Shown: piece by piece, positions 1-4,776 of the stretch
Layout: each line of letters starts with the position of its first letter
Numbering within the stretch: the first letter of the stretch is position 1
Source: Candidatus Yonathbacteria bacterium
Lineage (GTDB): Bacteria; Patescibacteriota; Minisyncoccia; Phycocordibacterales; UBA1550
Length of the DNA: 8,391 bases
Direction: 5' to 3'
NCBI GenBank assembly: GCA_003489395.1
Contig: DNMN01000040.1
Span: forward strand, 1-8,391
Translations under genes and position numbers: made by a program
Notes under the pieces: model-generated
What the model was told of the DNA's origin: nothing
Databases searched by the model: none
The model's input: the letters and a program-made list of their open reading frames with translations, nothing else

Positions 1-446
1 ATAATATTTTTCTTGCTGTCAAATATTGGTAAATGATATTCAAGCTCATAGTATTCGCCCTCATCTTTTTGATCAAGGACAAGCTCCTTTGTTTCAAGAA
101 CTTTTTTAAATATTTCAAGCTTACGCTCCTTATTCTGCGGAATATTTGCGCTTCGCGTGGTAACAATAACATCGCCATTAGTGTCAACGATTTCAACATA
201 CAGTATCTTTGGATTATTCCTAACAACAGTGTCAATAATTTCCTGGAGCGACTGCTTTTGCTCATAAATCTGAGCGTACATTCGTTCAATGTCCTGATGC
301 ACAAGCTGTGTAACAGCATCAACATCCGCCAGCACTTGTTTTTTGATGGTAGTTGCTTCCCTGCCAATGATTATCCAAAAGCCCACAGTGAGCGTTACGA
401 CAGTCACAACAATAAGCACAAGATTTATTTTTGTACCGAGCTTCAT
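1..446 (-). CDS. Membrane-bound sensor protein, N-terminal part (possible histidine kinase or similar), runs off the window
   Basis: The frame is open from an ATG at 446 to the window edge and encodes the first 148 residues; the stop lies outside. The product starts MKLGTKIN, followed by one hydrophobic segment at about residues 7-27. A charged, helix-rich extracytoplasmic stretch comes next (about 30-75), then a strand-rich part with ILYVEIVDTNGDVIVTT at about 86-102. One membrane anchor followed by a Cache/PAS-like fold is typical of bacterial sensor kinases, chemoreceptors and cyclic-di-GMP enzymes. The output domain is missing, so the class cannot be decided. The start is supported by a promoter-like pair ending 10 bases before the ATG. 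No Shine-Dalgarno is seen. It is divergent from the beta-propeller gene at 611, sharing a 164-base intergenic region. I am fairly sure it is a real gene and unsure of its function. Confidence 0.72.
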   Translation of the reverse strand, partial: MKLGTKINLVLIVVTVVTLTVGFWIIIGREATTIKKQVLADVDAVTQLVHQDIERMYAQIYEQKQSLQEIIDTVVRNNPKILYVEIVDTNGDVIVTTRSANIPQNKERKLEIFKKVLETKELVLDQKDEGEYYELEYHLPIFDSKKNI

Positions 447-456
447 TTCACTATAC

Positions 457-485
457 AGTGTATCCTTAAATCAATAGAGTCGCAA
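457..485 (-). promoter_or_regulatory. Putative promoter of the sensor gene
   Basis: Read on the minus strand, TTGCGA (485-480) and TACACT (462-457) are separated by 17 bases, each matching 4 of 6 consensus positions. The predicted transcript starts only a few bases before the ATG at 446, which agrees with the lack of a ribosome binding site. Confidence 0.35.
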
Positions 486-540
486 GATGATTTGCTCTGT
501 AGTTCTCCACATTTTTAAAATTTAAAATCATTCTCTGCGC

Positions 541-569
541 TTGAGCAATACAGGCGACACTGATACAAT
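541..569 (+). promoter_or_regulatory. Putative extended -10 promoter of the beta-propeller gene
   Basis: TTGAGC (541-546), a 17-base spacer and TACAAT (564-569) are preceded by TGA, which forms an extended -10 (TGn). The predicted start near 576 gives a leader of about 35 bases before the ATG at 611. No clear Shine-Dalgarno sequence lies in that leader. Confidence 0.5.
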
Positions 570-610
570 ATATTTGTTAAATAATCCTTTAACCATTTGC
601 GTAAAAATTC

Positions 611-1696
611 ATGAAAAAAATATTACTGCCTGCAGTTTTAATTGTTGCTATCATTGTTTCAATTGGCGTACTCAAGCTCTCAGGATTTTTCCTTCCTGAT
701 GAAAAAGTTTACGTTGCTGTTGAAGGAGCGGGCTACATTGCAGTTATTGACTCAAAAAAGCAAACAAGATTCCGCACGATTGACCTCTCAATAGAGCAGA
801 ACGACAGCACCTTAACGTTTGCGCCTCACAATGTTCAGGTTTCTCCGGATGGCAAAAGCGTCTGGGCTACCGCAAATATGGACAAAAACCGAGATGTTGA
901 CGCGCGGCACCTGCCAAACGAGGTGGTTGTAATTGACCCAATAACCGACAGCGTTATAAAGCGCATCCCCACATCCCCCGGTATCTTTCTCGCGCATATA
1001 GCATTTACCACTGACAATAAATACGCTTATGTGACGGCGCAAATGGAAGGAGTAATCTACAAAATCAATGCCTCAACCTACACAATTGAAAAGAAAATTA
1101 ACACAGGAATAGACAGCGAGCCTCATGGTATTCGCATGTCTCCAGACGGCTCATCGGCTTATATCGCTTTCTTCAAGAGTAAGGGTTTTGGAATACTTGA
1201 TCTCAAAACAGACACAGTCACTGTAACATCTCTCCCAGGAACGGCTGTTCAGACTGGGGTCACGCCAGACGGTGAATACGTTGTCGTATCAATCTTTGAC
1301 ACGAAGCAACTCGCCATTTACAACACAAAAACAAAAAAAATGGATTACCTAGAGCTCCCAGCAGATGCGAAAGGCCCTATTCAAATGTACCCAACTCCTG
1401 ATTCGCGTTTTATGTACCTTGCAGATCAGGGATATTATTTTGGCACGCCCGTTGGAACGCAGGTTTACAAAATTGACATTGCCGCGCAAAAGATAGTAAA
1501 GGAAATAAAAGTCGGCCAAGGGCCTCACGGAGTGGTTGTTTCAAAGGACGGAGCATTTGTGTATGTCACAAACATTCTTTCTGGGAAAGTGTCCGTCATT
1601 GACACATCAACAGATCAAGAAATTTCAACTATTTGGGTTGGCAAGGAACCAAATGGCATCAGTGCTTGGTCAAAGAAATTAGGAGGAACACCGTAA
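611..1696 (+). CDS. Membrane-anchored YVTN/YncE-type beta-propeller protein
   Basis: The product has 361 residues. A hydrophobic N-terminal segment (about 4-22, after MKK) acts as a signal anchor, so the rest is probably outside the cytoplasmic membrane. The remainder consists of repeated propeller blades with a strand-turn pattern, such as VYVAVEGAGYIAVID (about 33-47) and AYVTAQMEGVIYKI (about 139-152). The last blade is a near-canonical YVTN repeat: FVYVTNILSGKVSVID followed by WVGKEPNGI. Each blade ends in a turn of the SPDG/TPDG kind (SPDGKSVW, SPDGSSAY, TPDGEYVV, SKDGAFVY). The length fits a seven-bladed propeller of the YncE family. Such proteins bind partners or ligands; no catalytic residues are apparent and the ligand is unknown. 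It is divergent from the sensor gene and ends at a strong terminator. The gene call is secure, the family likely, the role open. Confidence 0.85.
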   Translation: MKKILLPAVLIVAIIVSIGVLKLSGFFLPDEKVYVAVEGAGYIAVIDSKKQTRFRTIDLSIEQNDSTLTFAPHNVQVSPDGKSVWATANMDKNRDVDARHLPNEVVVIDPITDSVIKRIPTSPGIFLAHIAFTTDNKYAYVTAQMEGVIYKINASTYTIEKKINTGIDSEPHGIRMSPDGSSAYIAFFKSKGFGILDLKTDTVTVTSLPGTAVQTGVTPDGEYVVVSIFDTKQLAIYNTKTKKMDYLELPADAKGPIQMYPTPDSRFMYLADQGYYFGTPVGTQVYKIDIAAQKIVKEIKVGQGPHGVVVSKDGAFVYVTNILSGKVSVIDTSTDQEISTIWVGKEPNGISAWSKKLGGTP

Positions 1697-1712
1697 TTCC
1701 AGCCATAACCTC

Positions 1713-1753
1713 AAAACAACCGCTCAAATGCTACGCATTTGAGCGGTTGTTTT
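1713..1753. terminator. Bidirectional intrinsic terminator between the propeller gene and tRNA-Arg(CCG)
   Basis: A perfect 18-bp inverted repeat (1713-1730 and 1736-1753) encloses the loop CTACG. The left arm begins AAAA and the right arm ends TTTT, so it can end transcription from either side. It starts 16 bases after the propeller stop codon, and its other edge is one base from the 3' end of tRNA-Arg. Confidence 0.85.
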
Positions 1754-1754
1754 A

Positions 1755-1826
1755 TGCCCTCATGAGGAGTCGAACCTCAATTACAAGCTTCGGAAGCCTG
1801 AGTCCTGTCCATTGAACGATGAGGGC
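1755..1826 (-). tRNA. tRNA-Arg (anticodon CCG)
   Basis: The full cloverleaf can be drawn over 72 bases. The acceptor stem is GCCCTCA/TGAGGGC (7 bp), the D stem GTTC/GGAC, the anticodon stem CAGGC/GCTTG with loop TTCCGAA, the variable loop has 4 bases, and the T stem TGAGG/CCTCA carries loop TTCGACT. The discriminator is A. The 3' CCA is not encoded, so it must be added by the CCA enzyme. The gene lies 8 bases downstream of the cation transporter stop and could be cotranscribed with it. Its acceptor stem is identical to that of the other tRNA-Arg in the window. Confidence 0.95.
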
Positions 1827-1834
1827 TTTTTGCA

Positions 1835-2878
1835 CTAATTTATCTCAATATCAATATGCCGTACAGCAGGAATCTCCTTTTTAATTCTTTCCTCAAGTTC
1901 GTCAATGCGTGTGCCAATCACGCGCGGTACGCGGTCTGTATAGTCCACAACATACCGAAGAAACTCTTGGTAATCCCCTTTTATCATCTCGTAATCATCT
2001 TTAAGCATCACGCCGTTTGAAAGTTCTTTAAAAAGCGCAGTACCGTTTATTTCTGCCTCACACTTCGCTCTGTATTTCCCAAGCTCCACAACAGACGACT
2101 TGAAATCATGCACGCGCTCAATCATCGGGTCTGCAACAAGTATTTCAATAATCCTATCCTTCACCTCCTCTGGAATAGACTTCTCCACCAAAAAACGCTT
2201 ATTTTTCAATATCAAAACGATTGCGACCCACGCCAAAAGCATACCAATGACGATAGAGCCCATCGCGTCCCACATAGGATTTCCCGTGAAATACGAAAGT
2301 CCAACAGAAACTCCCGCGACAAAAACACCAAAGACTGCAACGCCGTCTTCATACACCACAGCAAGCACTGTCGGGTCGCCATCTTGAAACGCTTCAACAA
2401 GGGTCGCATCCTCCCCTCTCTCGTTCCAAAGTTCACGAAATGCAATTGAAAAAGTAATGAGCTCGACGACAAACGCAATTGCGAGAATAATAAAAACTTC
2501 TGGCTTTATAGTAAGCTCCTCTGGGTTCAATAGTGTGTGGACACCGTGATAAACGGTAATCCCAGCACCTACAAAAAATACTCCGCAAGCGGAAATCAAG
2601 GCCCAAAAGAACCTTTCAAGCCCGTACCCATATGTAGAATCCTCATCAGGCGCGCGACGACTCTTTACAATGCCGACCATCAGCAAGGCCTGATTCGCGG
2701 TGTCCGCAAAACTGTGCACCGCCTCAGAAAAAAGGGAGCTTGAGCCAGAGACAGCAAAACCAATAGCTTTTAGAATTGTAATTGTAAAATTCCCTACAAG
2801 CGCGGCAACAACAGAAACAAAGCCGGGTTCTCTCTTATAGCCAACAACCTTACTATTTAGTTTTTCTAATTTGTTCAT
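1835..2878 (-). CDS. Cation diffusion facilitator (ZnT9/SLC30A9-like), probable zinc or other divalent metal transporter
   Basis: From the ATG at 2878 the product has 347 residues. Six membrane segments can be placed at about 20-42, 49-70, 90-110, 127-147, 172-196 and 203-225, followed by a soluble C-terminal domain. The second segment holds SEAVHSFADTANQALL with H55 and D59 in the HxxxD metal-site position. The fifth holds VVYEDGVAVFG with E177-D178. The stretches YGYGLERFFWALISACGVF and YFTGNPMWDAMGSI match the pattern I know from the SLC30A9/ZnT9 branch of the family. Family members exchange metal ions for protons across the membrane; the metal is inferred. The frame is open upstream to a TTG at 2932, but those codons lie in a degenerate tRNA copy (GHPDKD reads its acceptor end). 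I therefore take the ATG, with AGGG six bases before it, as the start. Confidence 0.9.
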   Translation of the reverse strand: MNKLEKLNSKVVGYKREPGFVSVVAALVGNFTITILKAIGFAVSGSSSLFSEAVHSFADTANQALLMVGIVKSRRAPDEDSTYGYGLERFFWALISACGVFFVGAGITVYHGVHTLLNPEELTIKPEVFIILAIAFVVELITFSIAFRELWNERGEDATLVEAFQDGDPTVLAVVYEDGVAVFGVFVAGVSVGLSYFTGNPMWDAMGSIVIGMLLAWVAIVLILKNKRFLVEKSIPEEVKDRIIEILVADPMIERVHDFKSSVVELGKYRAKCEAEINGTALFKELSNGVMLKDDYEMIKGDYQEFLRYVVDYTDRVPRVIGTRIDELEERIKKEIPAVRHIDIEIN

Positions 2879-2908
2879 AAAGAGCCCTGCGGGGCCTTGG
2901 TCAAAATC

Positions 2909-2969
2909 CTTGTCGGGGTGCCCTATGTCCAAGACAAGATTCTGTTGAATCTGAATCGAACTCGGCCTA
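2909..2969 (-). pseudogene. Degenerate, interrupted copy of the 3' part of tRNA-Pro
   Basis: Two blocks repeat the neighbouring tRNA-Pro exactly. Positions 2953-2969 equal 3042-3058 (17 bases: variable loop and T arm), and 2911-2922 equal 3028-3039 (12 bases: acceptor 3' strand with flank). In the intact gene these blocks are 2 bases apart; here they are 30 bases apart. The extra bases hold a hairpin with arms AGATTC/GAATCT. No matching 5' half is found, so this is not a working tRNA. Confidence 0.6.
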
Positions 2970-3015
2970 ATCTAAATCTCTTACGGAGATTTCCGCAGAA
3001 GCGTCCCACGCTTCT
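2937..3015. repeat. Three successive small perfect hairpins between tRNA-Pro and the transporter gene
   Basis: Three hairpins follow each other: AGATTC/GAATCT with a 4-base loop (2937-2952), AAATCTC/GAGATTT with a 5-base loop (2974-2992), and AGAAGCGT/ACGCTTCT with loop CCC (2997-3015). None is followed by a T run on either strand, so they are not ordinary intrinsic terminators. They may be processing or stability structures in a tRNA-Pro/transporter transcript, or remnants of a repeat. Confidence 0.5.
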
Positions 3016-3020
3016 GGTTA

Positions 3021-3110
3021 AGTCTTGTGTCGGGGTGCCGAGAATCGAACTCGGCCTATCTGCTCCCAAAGCAGACGTACTACCGATATACTACACCCCG
3101 ACACAAGACT
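3021..3110. repeat. 17-bp perfect inverted repeat enclosing tRNA-Pro (extended acceptor stem)
   Basis: Positions 3021-3037 and 3094-3110 are exact reverse complements. Seven of the 17 pairs are the tRNA-Pro acceptor stem. The other ten pair the 5' leader with the 3' trailer, including the discriminator base. Confidence 0.9.
3030..3100 (-). tRNA. tRNA-Pro (anticodon TGG)
   Basis: The 71-base cloverleaf is complete. The acceptor stem is CGGGGTG/CACCCCG with the C1-G72 pair and A73 typical of bacterial tRNA-Pro. The D stem is GTAT/GTAC, the anticodon stem TCTGC/GCAGA with loop TTTGGGA, the variable loop TAGG, and the T stem CCGAG/CTCGG with loop TTCGATT. No CCA is encoded. Leader and trailer are complementary for ten more bases, giving a 17-bp continuous stem in the precursor. 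That is unusual, because the RNase P site would lie inside a helix. A partial copy of its 3' part lies about 120 bases downstream. Confidence 0.95.
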
Positions 3111-3198
3111 CAATCGTTGTTTCTCTCCGTCCAAGGAGACTGCATCCAAGATGTGAATCTACTGATTCAGAATTTGCTAATTCAGAAACCGTTGGGAA

Positions 3199-3227
3199 AT
3201 CATAGCACAGATACCTATATTTGCGAA
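3199..3227 (-). promoter_or_regulatory. Putative promoter of tRNA-Pro
   Basis: Read on the minus strand, TTCGCA (3227-3222), a 17-base spacer and TATGAT (3204-3199) are seen, with TGC before the -10 as an extended element. The predicted start near 3192 gives a leader of about 90 bases. That leader contains hairpins TGAATC/GATTCA (3154-3169) and TCTCC/GGAGA (3124-3139). Confidence 0.42.
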
Positions 3228-3229
3228 GA

Positions 3230-3685
3230 CTATAACACAATATTCTGCAGAAATTTTACGCTTGCCCGTCTAGTTTTAGTATCAATTTGCACGGTAATTG
3301 CGTCAAAAACCCATTCTGGTTCCCCATTTGCATGCTTCTCAAACAAATATAATTGGATAACACGCGCTAATCTCTTGAGTTTATATGGGTGCAAATTGTC
3401 CTCTGGGCGATATTTATCTGTTACACGCGAAACATTATCTTTACATAGGCCTCGCCTATGGGGACTATCTGTTTCACGGGAAACATTTCTGCCAAGGTTT
3501 TCACGTGTAACGCTTTTTACTTCAATAAAATGCGTAATTCCGGCCTTTTTGGCAATAACGTCAATTTCTCCGCACTTTTTAAGGTAATTTCGCTCAATTA
3601 CCAGAAAACCCTTATTTTCTAGGTATTTTACGGCAATATCCTCACCTAAACGACCGATCTTCTGCTTTTCTGTGGGTTCCGCCAT
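3230..3685 (-). CDS. yraN: YraN/UPF0102-family putative endonuclease with an in-frame insertion carrying parS-like repeats
   Basis: The product has 151 residues from the ATG at 3685. The restriction-endonuclease-like core is intact: GEDIAVKYLENKGF with E15, KKCGEIDVIAK with D42, then FIEVKS with E55 and K57, forming the D/E-ExK nuclease centre. A C-terminal helix and strand follow (YKLKRLARVIQLYLFEK, VFDAITVQI). Family members are usually about 115-125 residues. The excess lies after the ExK motif (about 58-93), where three similar peptides, SVTREN, NVSRET and NVSRVT, are each encoded by a 16-base palindrome resembling parS. An ATG at 3694 is in frame, but it overlaps the best -10 hexamer, so I prefer 3685. 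The substrate is unknown; DNA processing is a family-level inference. It is divergent from the HTH gene across a 329-base non-coding region. Confidence 0.85.
   Translation of the reverse strand: MAEPTEKQKIGRLGEDIAVKYLENKGFLVIERNYLKKCGEIDVIAKKAGITHFIEVKSVTRENLGRNVSRETDSPHRRGLCKDNVSRVTDKYRPEDNLHPYKLKRLARVIQLYLFEKHANGEPEWVFDAITVQIDTKTRRASVKFLQNIVL
3419..3434. promoter_or_regulatory. parS-like site 1 (one mismatch), inside the YraN gene
   Basis: TGTTACACGCGAAACA matches the known Bacillus-type parS consensus TGTTNCACGTGAAACA at all but one defined position. On the coding strand it reads NVSRVT. Confidence 0.6.
3444..3460. repeat. Small perfect hairpin between the two best parS-like sites
   Basis: CATAGGC (3444-3450) and GCCTATG (3454-3460) pair perfectly around a 3-base loop CTC. 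The hairpin lies inside the inserted part of the YraN gene. Confidence 0.5.
3470..3485. promoter_or_regulatory. parS-like site 2 (one mismatch), inside the YraN gene
   Basis: TGTTTCACGGGAAACA differs from TGTTNCACGTGAAACA at one central base. It lies 51 bases from site 1, in the same reading phase, and encodes NVSRET. Confidence 0.6.
3497..3512. promoter_or_regulatory. parS-like site 3 (three mismatches, perfect CACGTG centre)
   Basis: On the minus strand CGTTACACGTGAAAAC matches 12 of 15 defined parS positions, including the whole CACGTG core. It lies 27 bases from site 2, in the same codon phase, and encodes SVTREN. Confidence 0.45.
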
Positions 3686-3692
3686 CAAAATC

Positions 3693-3701
3693 ATTGTACC
3701 A
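3693..3701 (-). promoter_or_regulatory. Putative extended -10 of the YraN gene, consistent with a leaderless start
   Basis: On the minus strand TGG precedes TACAAT (3698-3693). Seven bases then separate the hexamer from the ATG at 3685, which would place the transcript start on or next to the start codon. The -35 region overlaps the parS-like palindrome at 3710-3725, so a protein bound there could repress this gene. Confidence 0.42.
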
Positions 3702-3709
3702 TTTTAGGG

Positions 3710-3725
3710 CGTTTCTCGTGAAACA
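3710..3725. promoter_or_regulatory. parS-like site 4 (two mismatches), upstream of the YraN promoter
   Basis: CGTTTCTCGTGAAACA matches 13 of 15 defined parS positions. It is non-coding and lies just upstream of the YraN -10. Its 14-base core recurs exactly at 6313-6326. Confidence 0.5.
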
Positions 3726-3770
3726 CCTTAGAATTGCCATATTTTAGCCTAAAAATGGGGTAATTCCTGT

Positions 3771-3795
3771 GAAACCCTTACATATCAAGGGTTTC
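3771..3795. repeat. 9-bp perfect inverted repeat in the candidate origin
   Basis: GAAACCCTT (3771-3779) and AAGGGTTTC (3787-3795) flank a 7-base loop. There is no T run after it, so a terminator is unlikely. It may be a protein site or an RNA hairpin. Confidence 0.5.
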
Positions 3796-3857
3796 CCGCG
3801 ATTTTGCTTCATGTCCTTTACGGTTTGCGCCTCTATAATGACACACTTTTATGTCCT

Positions 3858-3887
3858 TTATCAACACTATCCACATAGTTATCCACA
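3858..3887 (+). promoter_or_regulatory. Three tandem DnaA-box-like 9-mers
   Basis: TTATCAACA (3858-3866), CTATCCACA (3867-3875) and TTATCCACA (3879-3887) lie head to tail. The last equals the DnaA consensus TTATNCACA; the other two differ from it by one base each. Confidence 0.6.
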
Positions 3888-3927
3888 GTTTTGAGCATTT
3901 TCCCCCATATTTTTCCGTTTCCAGCCG

Positions 3928-3944
3928 TTGACACCATGTGTCAA
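3928..3944. promoter_or_regulatory. Operator-like palindrome TTGACAC-CAT-GTGTCAA
   Basis: The 7-bp arms are perfect around a 3-base centre. The left arm contains TTGACA, but no -10 lies at the right distance on either strand. This fits a dimeric regulator site better than a promoter. The nearest downstream gene is the HTH protein at 4024, which could bind it, though that is only a positional guess. Confidence 0.45.
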
Positions 3945-3989
3945 AGTAGTGCTCTCTGGTAACGGATGTCCTTTAGGAATGAATGTGCC

Positions 3990-4017
3990 TAGAAAAACCG
4001 AACACCCGTGCTATACT
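3990..4017 (+). promoter_or_regulatory. Putative promoter of the HTH/LAGLIDADG-like gene, consistent with a leaderless mRNA
   Basis: TAGAAA (3990-3995), 16 bases, then TATACT (4012-4017) with TGC in front as an extended -10. Six bases separate the hexamer from the ATG at 4024, so transcription should start at the start codon. No Shine-Dalgarno is present. Confidence 0.5.
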
Positions 4018-4023
4018 TAGTAC

Positions 4024-4716
4024 ATGCGTACAGATAAAGATAAGGCAATAAATTTGCGCAAAACCGGTAAGAGCTATTCAGAGATTGAAGAGGAATTAAA
4101 AATACCTAGAAGCACACTGTCTGCGTGGTTTAAAGGTTCAGCATGGTCACAAAGAATAAAGGAGGATCTTAGCTCAACTGCGGTAACAAAGAGTACTGTG
4201 CGAATTATAGAGCTCAACAATATTCGTGGAGTGCATCTTGATAAGCTATATACTCAAGCAAGGCTGGAGGCACTGAAAGATTTTGAGGCACTCAAATTCC
4301 ATCCAACATTTATTGCTGGAGTGATGTTGTACTGGGGAGAAGGAGATAAAGCATCCAAACATCGCGTATCGCTGACAAATACTGATCCTGCAATGATTAA
4401 AATCTTTATTAATTTTCTTAAAGATGTTTGTGATATCAACGACGAAAAAATAAAAGCATGGCTTCTTTTGTATCCGGATCTTCAAGAAACAAATTGCAAA
4501 GAATACTGGATAAAGGAAGCTGGCTTACAAAATATTACTTTTAATAAGAGCATCTATATAGATGGCAGACACAAGACTAAACGTTTGGGGTATGGTGTAT
4601 GCACTGTTGGTGTTTCTAGTAGATATTTTAAGGAAAAGGTGTTATTGTGGATTTCACTATTCCCTGATATGCTTTCTGGCAGGGAATTATATGGTAAAAA
4701 TGCGGATATAATTTAG
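4024..4716 (+). CDS. HTH plus LAGLIDADG-like protein overlapping tRNA-Gly
   Basis: The product has 230 residues. The N-terminus (about 5-38) reads as a helix-turn-helix of the recombinase/homeodomain-like kind: DKAINLRKTGKSYSEIEEEL then IPRSTLSAWF. After a helical linker, HPTFIAGVMLYWGEGDK (93-109) resembles a LAGLIDADG motif, with the acidic residue of GEG in the metal-binding position. TNTDPAMIKIFINFL (118-132) follows, as in that fold. Only one such motif is clear, so a dimer or a repurposed DNA-binding protein is possible. Homing activity is not shown. There is no Shine-Dalgarno, and the -10 sits six bases before the ATG. The last five codons and stop lie in the first 15 bases of tRNA-Gly, the TAG falling in its D arm. 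Transcription through the tRNA is likely, and the two products need different processing of one RNA. Confidence 0.78.
   Translation: MRTDKDKAINLRKTGKSYSEIEEELKIPRSTLSAWFKGSAWSQRIKEDLSSTAVTKSTVRIIELNNIRGVHLDKLYTQARLEALKDFEALKFHPTFIAGVMLYWGEGDKASKHRVSLTNTDPAMIKIFINFLKDVCDINDEKIKAWLLLYPDLQETNCKEYWIKEAGLQNITFNKSIYIDGRHKTKRLGYGVCTVGVSSRYFKEKVLLWISLFPDMLSGRELYGKNADII
4659..4687 (+). repeat. 8-bp inverted repeat just upstream of tRNA-Gly
   Basis: ATTCCCTG (4659-4666) and CAGGGAAT (4680-4687) could form a hairpin with a 13-base loop. It lies in the 3' end of the HTH gene, 14 bases before the tRNA, so it may mark a processing point in a shared transcript. Confidence 0.4.
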
Positions 4717-4772
4717 TGGTAGAATTCCTCGTTGCCAACGAGAGAGTGGGAGTTCGATTCTCCCTATCCGCA
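4702..4772 (+). tRNA. tRNA-Gly (anticodon GCC)
   Basis: The 71-base cloverleaf has acceptor GCGGATA/TATCCGC, D stem ATTT/GAAT, anticodon loop TTGCCAA on stem CCTCG/CGAGA, a 4-base variable loop, and T stem GGGAG/CTCCC with loop TTCGATT. The outermost anticodon-stem pair is a C-A mismatch. A73 is the discriminator and no CCA is encoded. No convincing promoter of its own is visible, so it is probably transcribed with the overlapping upstream gene. Confidence 0.94.
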
Positions 4773-4776
4773 CAAT

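Larger units (their letters stand above)
3811..3975. repeat. Three exact copies of the 10-mer ATGTCCTTTA
   Basis: The copies lie at 3811-3820, 3851-3860 and 3966-3975, all in the same orientation. The second partly overlaps the first DnaA-like box. Further copies occur inside the cca and exonuclease genes. Confidence 0.8.
3695..4023. other. Non-coding region with DnaA-box cluster: candidate replication origin
   Basis: This 329-base stretch has no convincing gene. From left to right it holds a parS-like site (3710-3725), an inverted repeat GAAACCCTT/AAGGGTTTC (3771-3795), and three copies of ATGTCCTTTA (3811, 3851, 3966). It also holds a consensus TATAAT without a good -35 (3834-3839), three tandem DnaA-box-like 9-mers (3858-3887), a TTGACAC/GTGTCAA palindrome (3928-3944), and the promoter of the HTH gene. 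Flanking genes point outwards on both sides. Rough hand counts on the plus strand give C>G at 661-1680 (220 G, 235 C) and 1861-2340 (74 G, 137 C). They give G>C at 5461-5940 (119 G, 99 C) but near balance at 6481-7260 (154 G, 165 C). No strongly AT-rich unwinding element stands out and dnaA is not in the window, so the call stays tentative. Confidence 0.42.

Noticed and set aside
33..518. Plus-strand open frame of 161 codons
   Set aside because: It is antisense to the sensor gene, has an unlikely composition (many N, F, H, C) and no start signal. The minus-strand frame has a clear membrane segment and sensor-like domain.
2278..2293. parS-like sequence in the transporter gene
   Set aside because: Four mismatches, weaker than the eight listed, and outside the cluster, so it may be chance.
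2879..2932. TTG start at 2932 for the cation transporter
   Set aside because: The extra 18 codons lie in a tRNA-derived remnant and do not resemble the family. The ATG at 2878 gives a normal N-terminus.
2974..2992. Hairpin with GTA in the loop, considered as a tRNA-Tyr anticodon arm
   Set aside because: The base before the supposed anticodon is C instead of T, the loop is better drawn with 5 bases, and no acceptor, D arm or long variable arm fits.
3027..3587. Plus-strand open frame of 186 codons
   Set aside because: It runs through tRNA-Pro and antisense to the YraN gene; both of these have strong independent evidence.
3761..3776. Further parS-like sequence TAATTCCTGTGAAACC
   Set aside because: Five mismatches to the consensus. 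It is better explained as part of the GAAACCCTT/AAGGGTTTC inverted repeat.
3834..3839. Perfect TATAAT as a promoter for a non-coding RNA
   Set aside because: No acceptable -35 lies 15-19 bases upstream, no extended -10 is present, and no terminator or structured RNA follows before the HTH gene.
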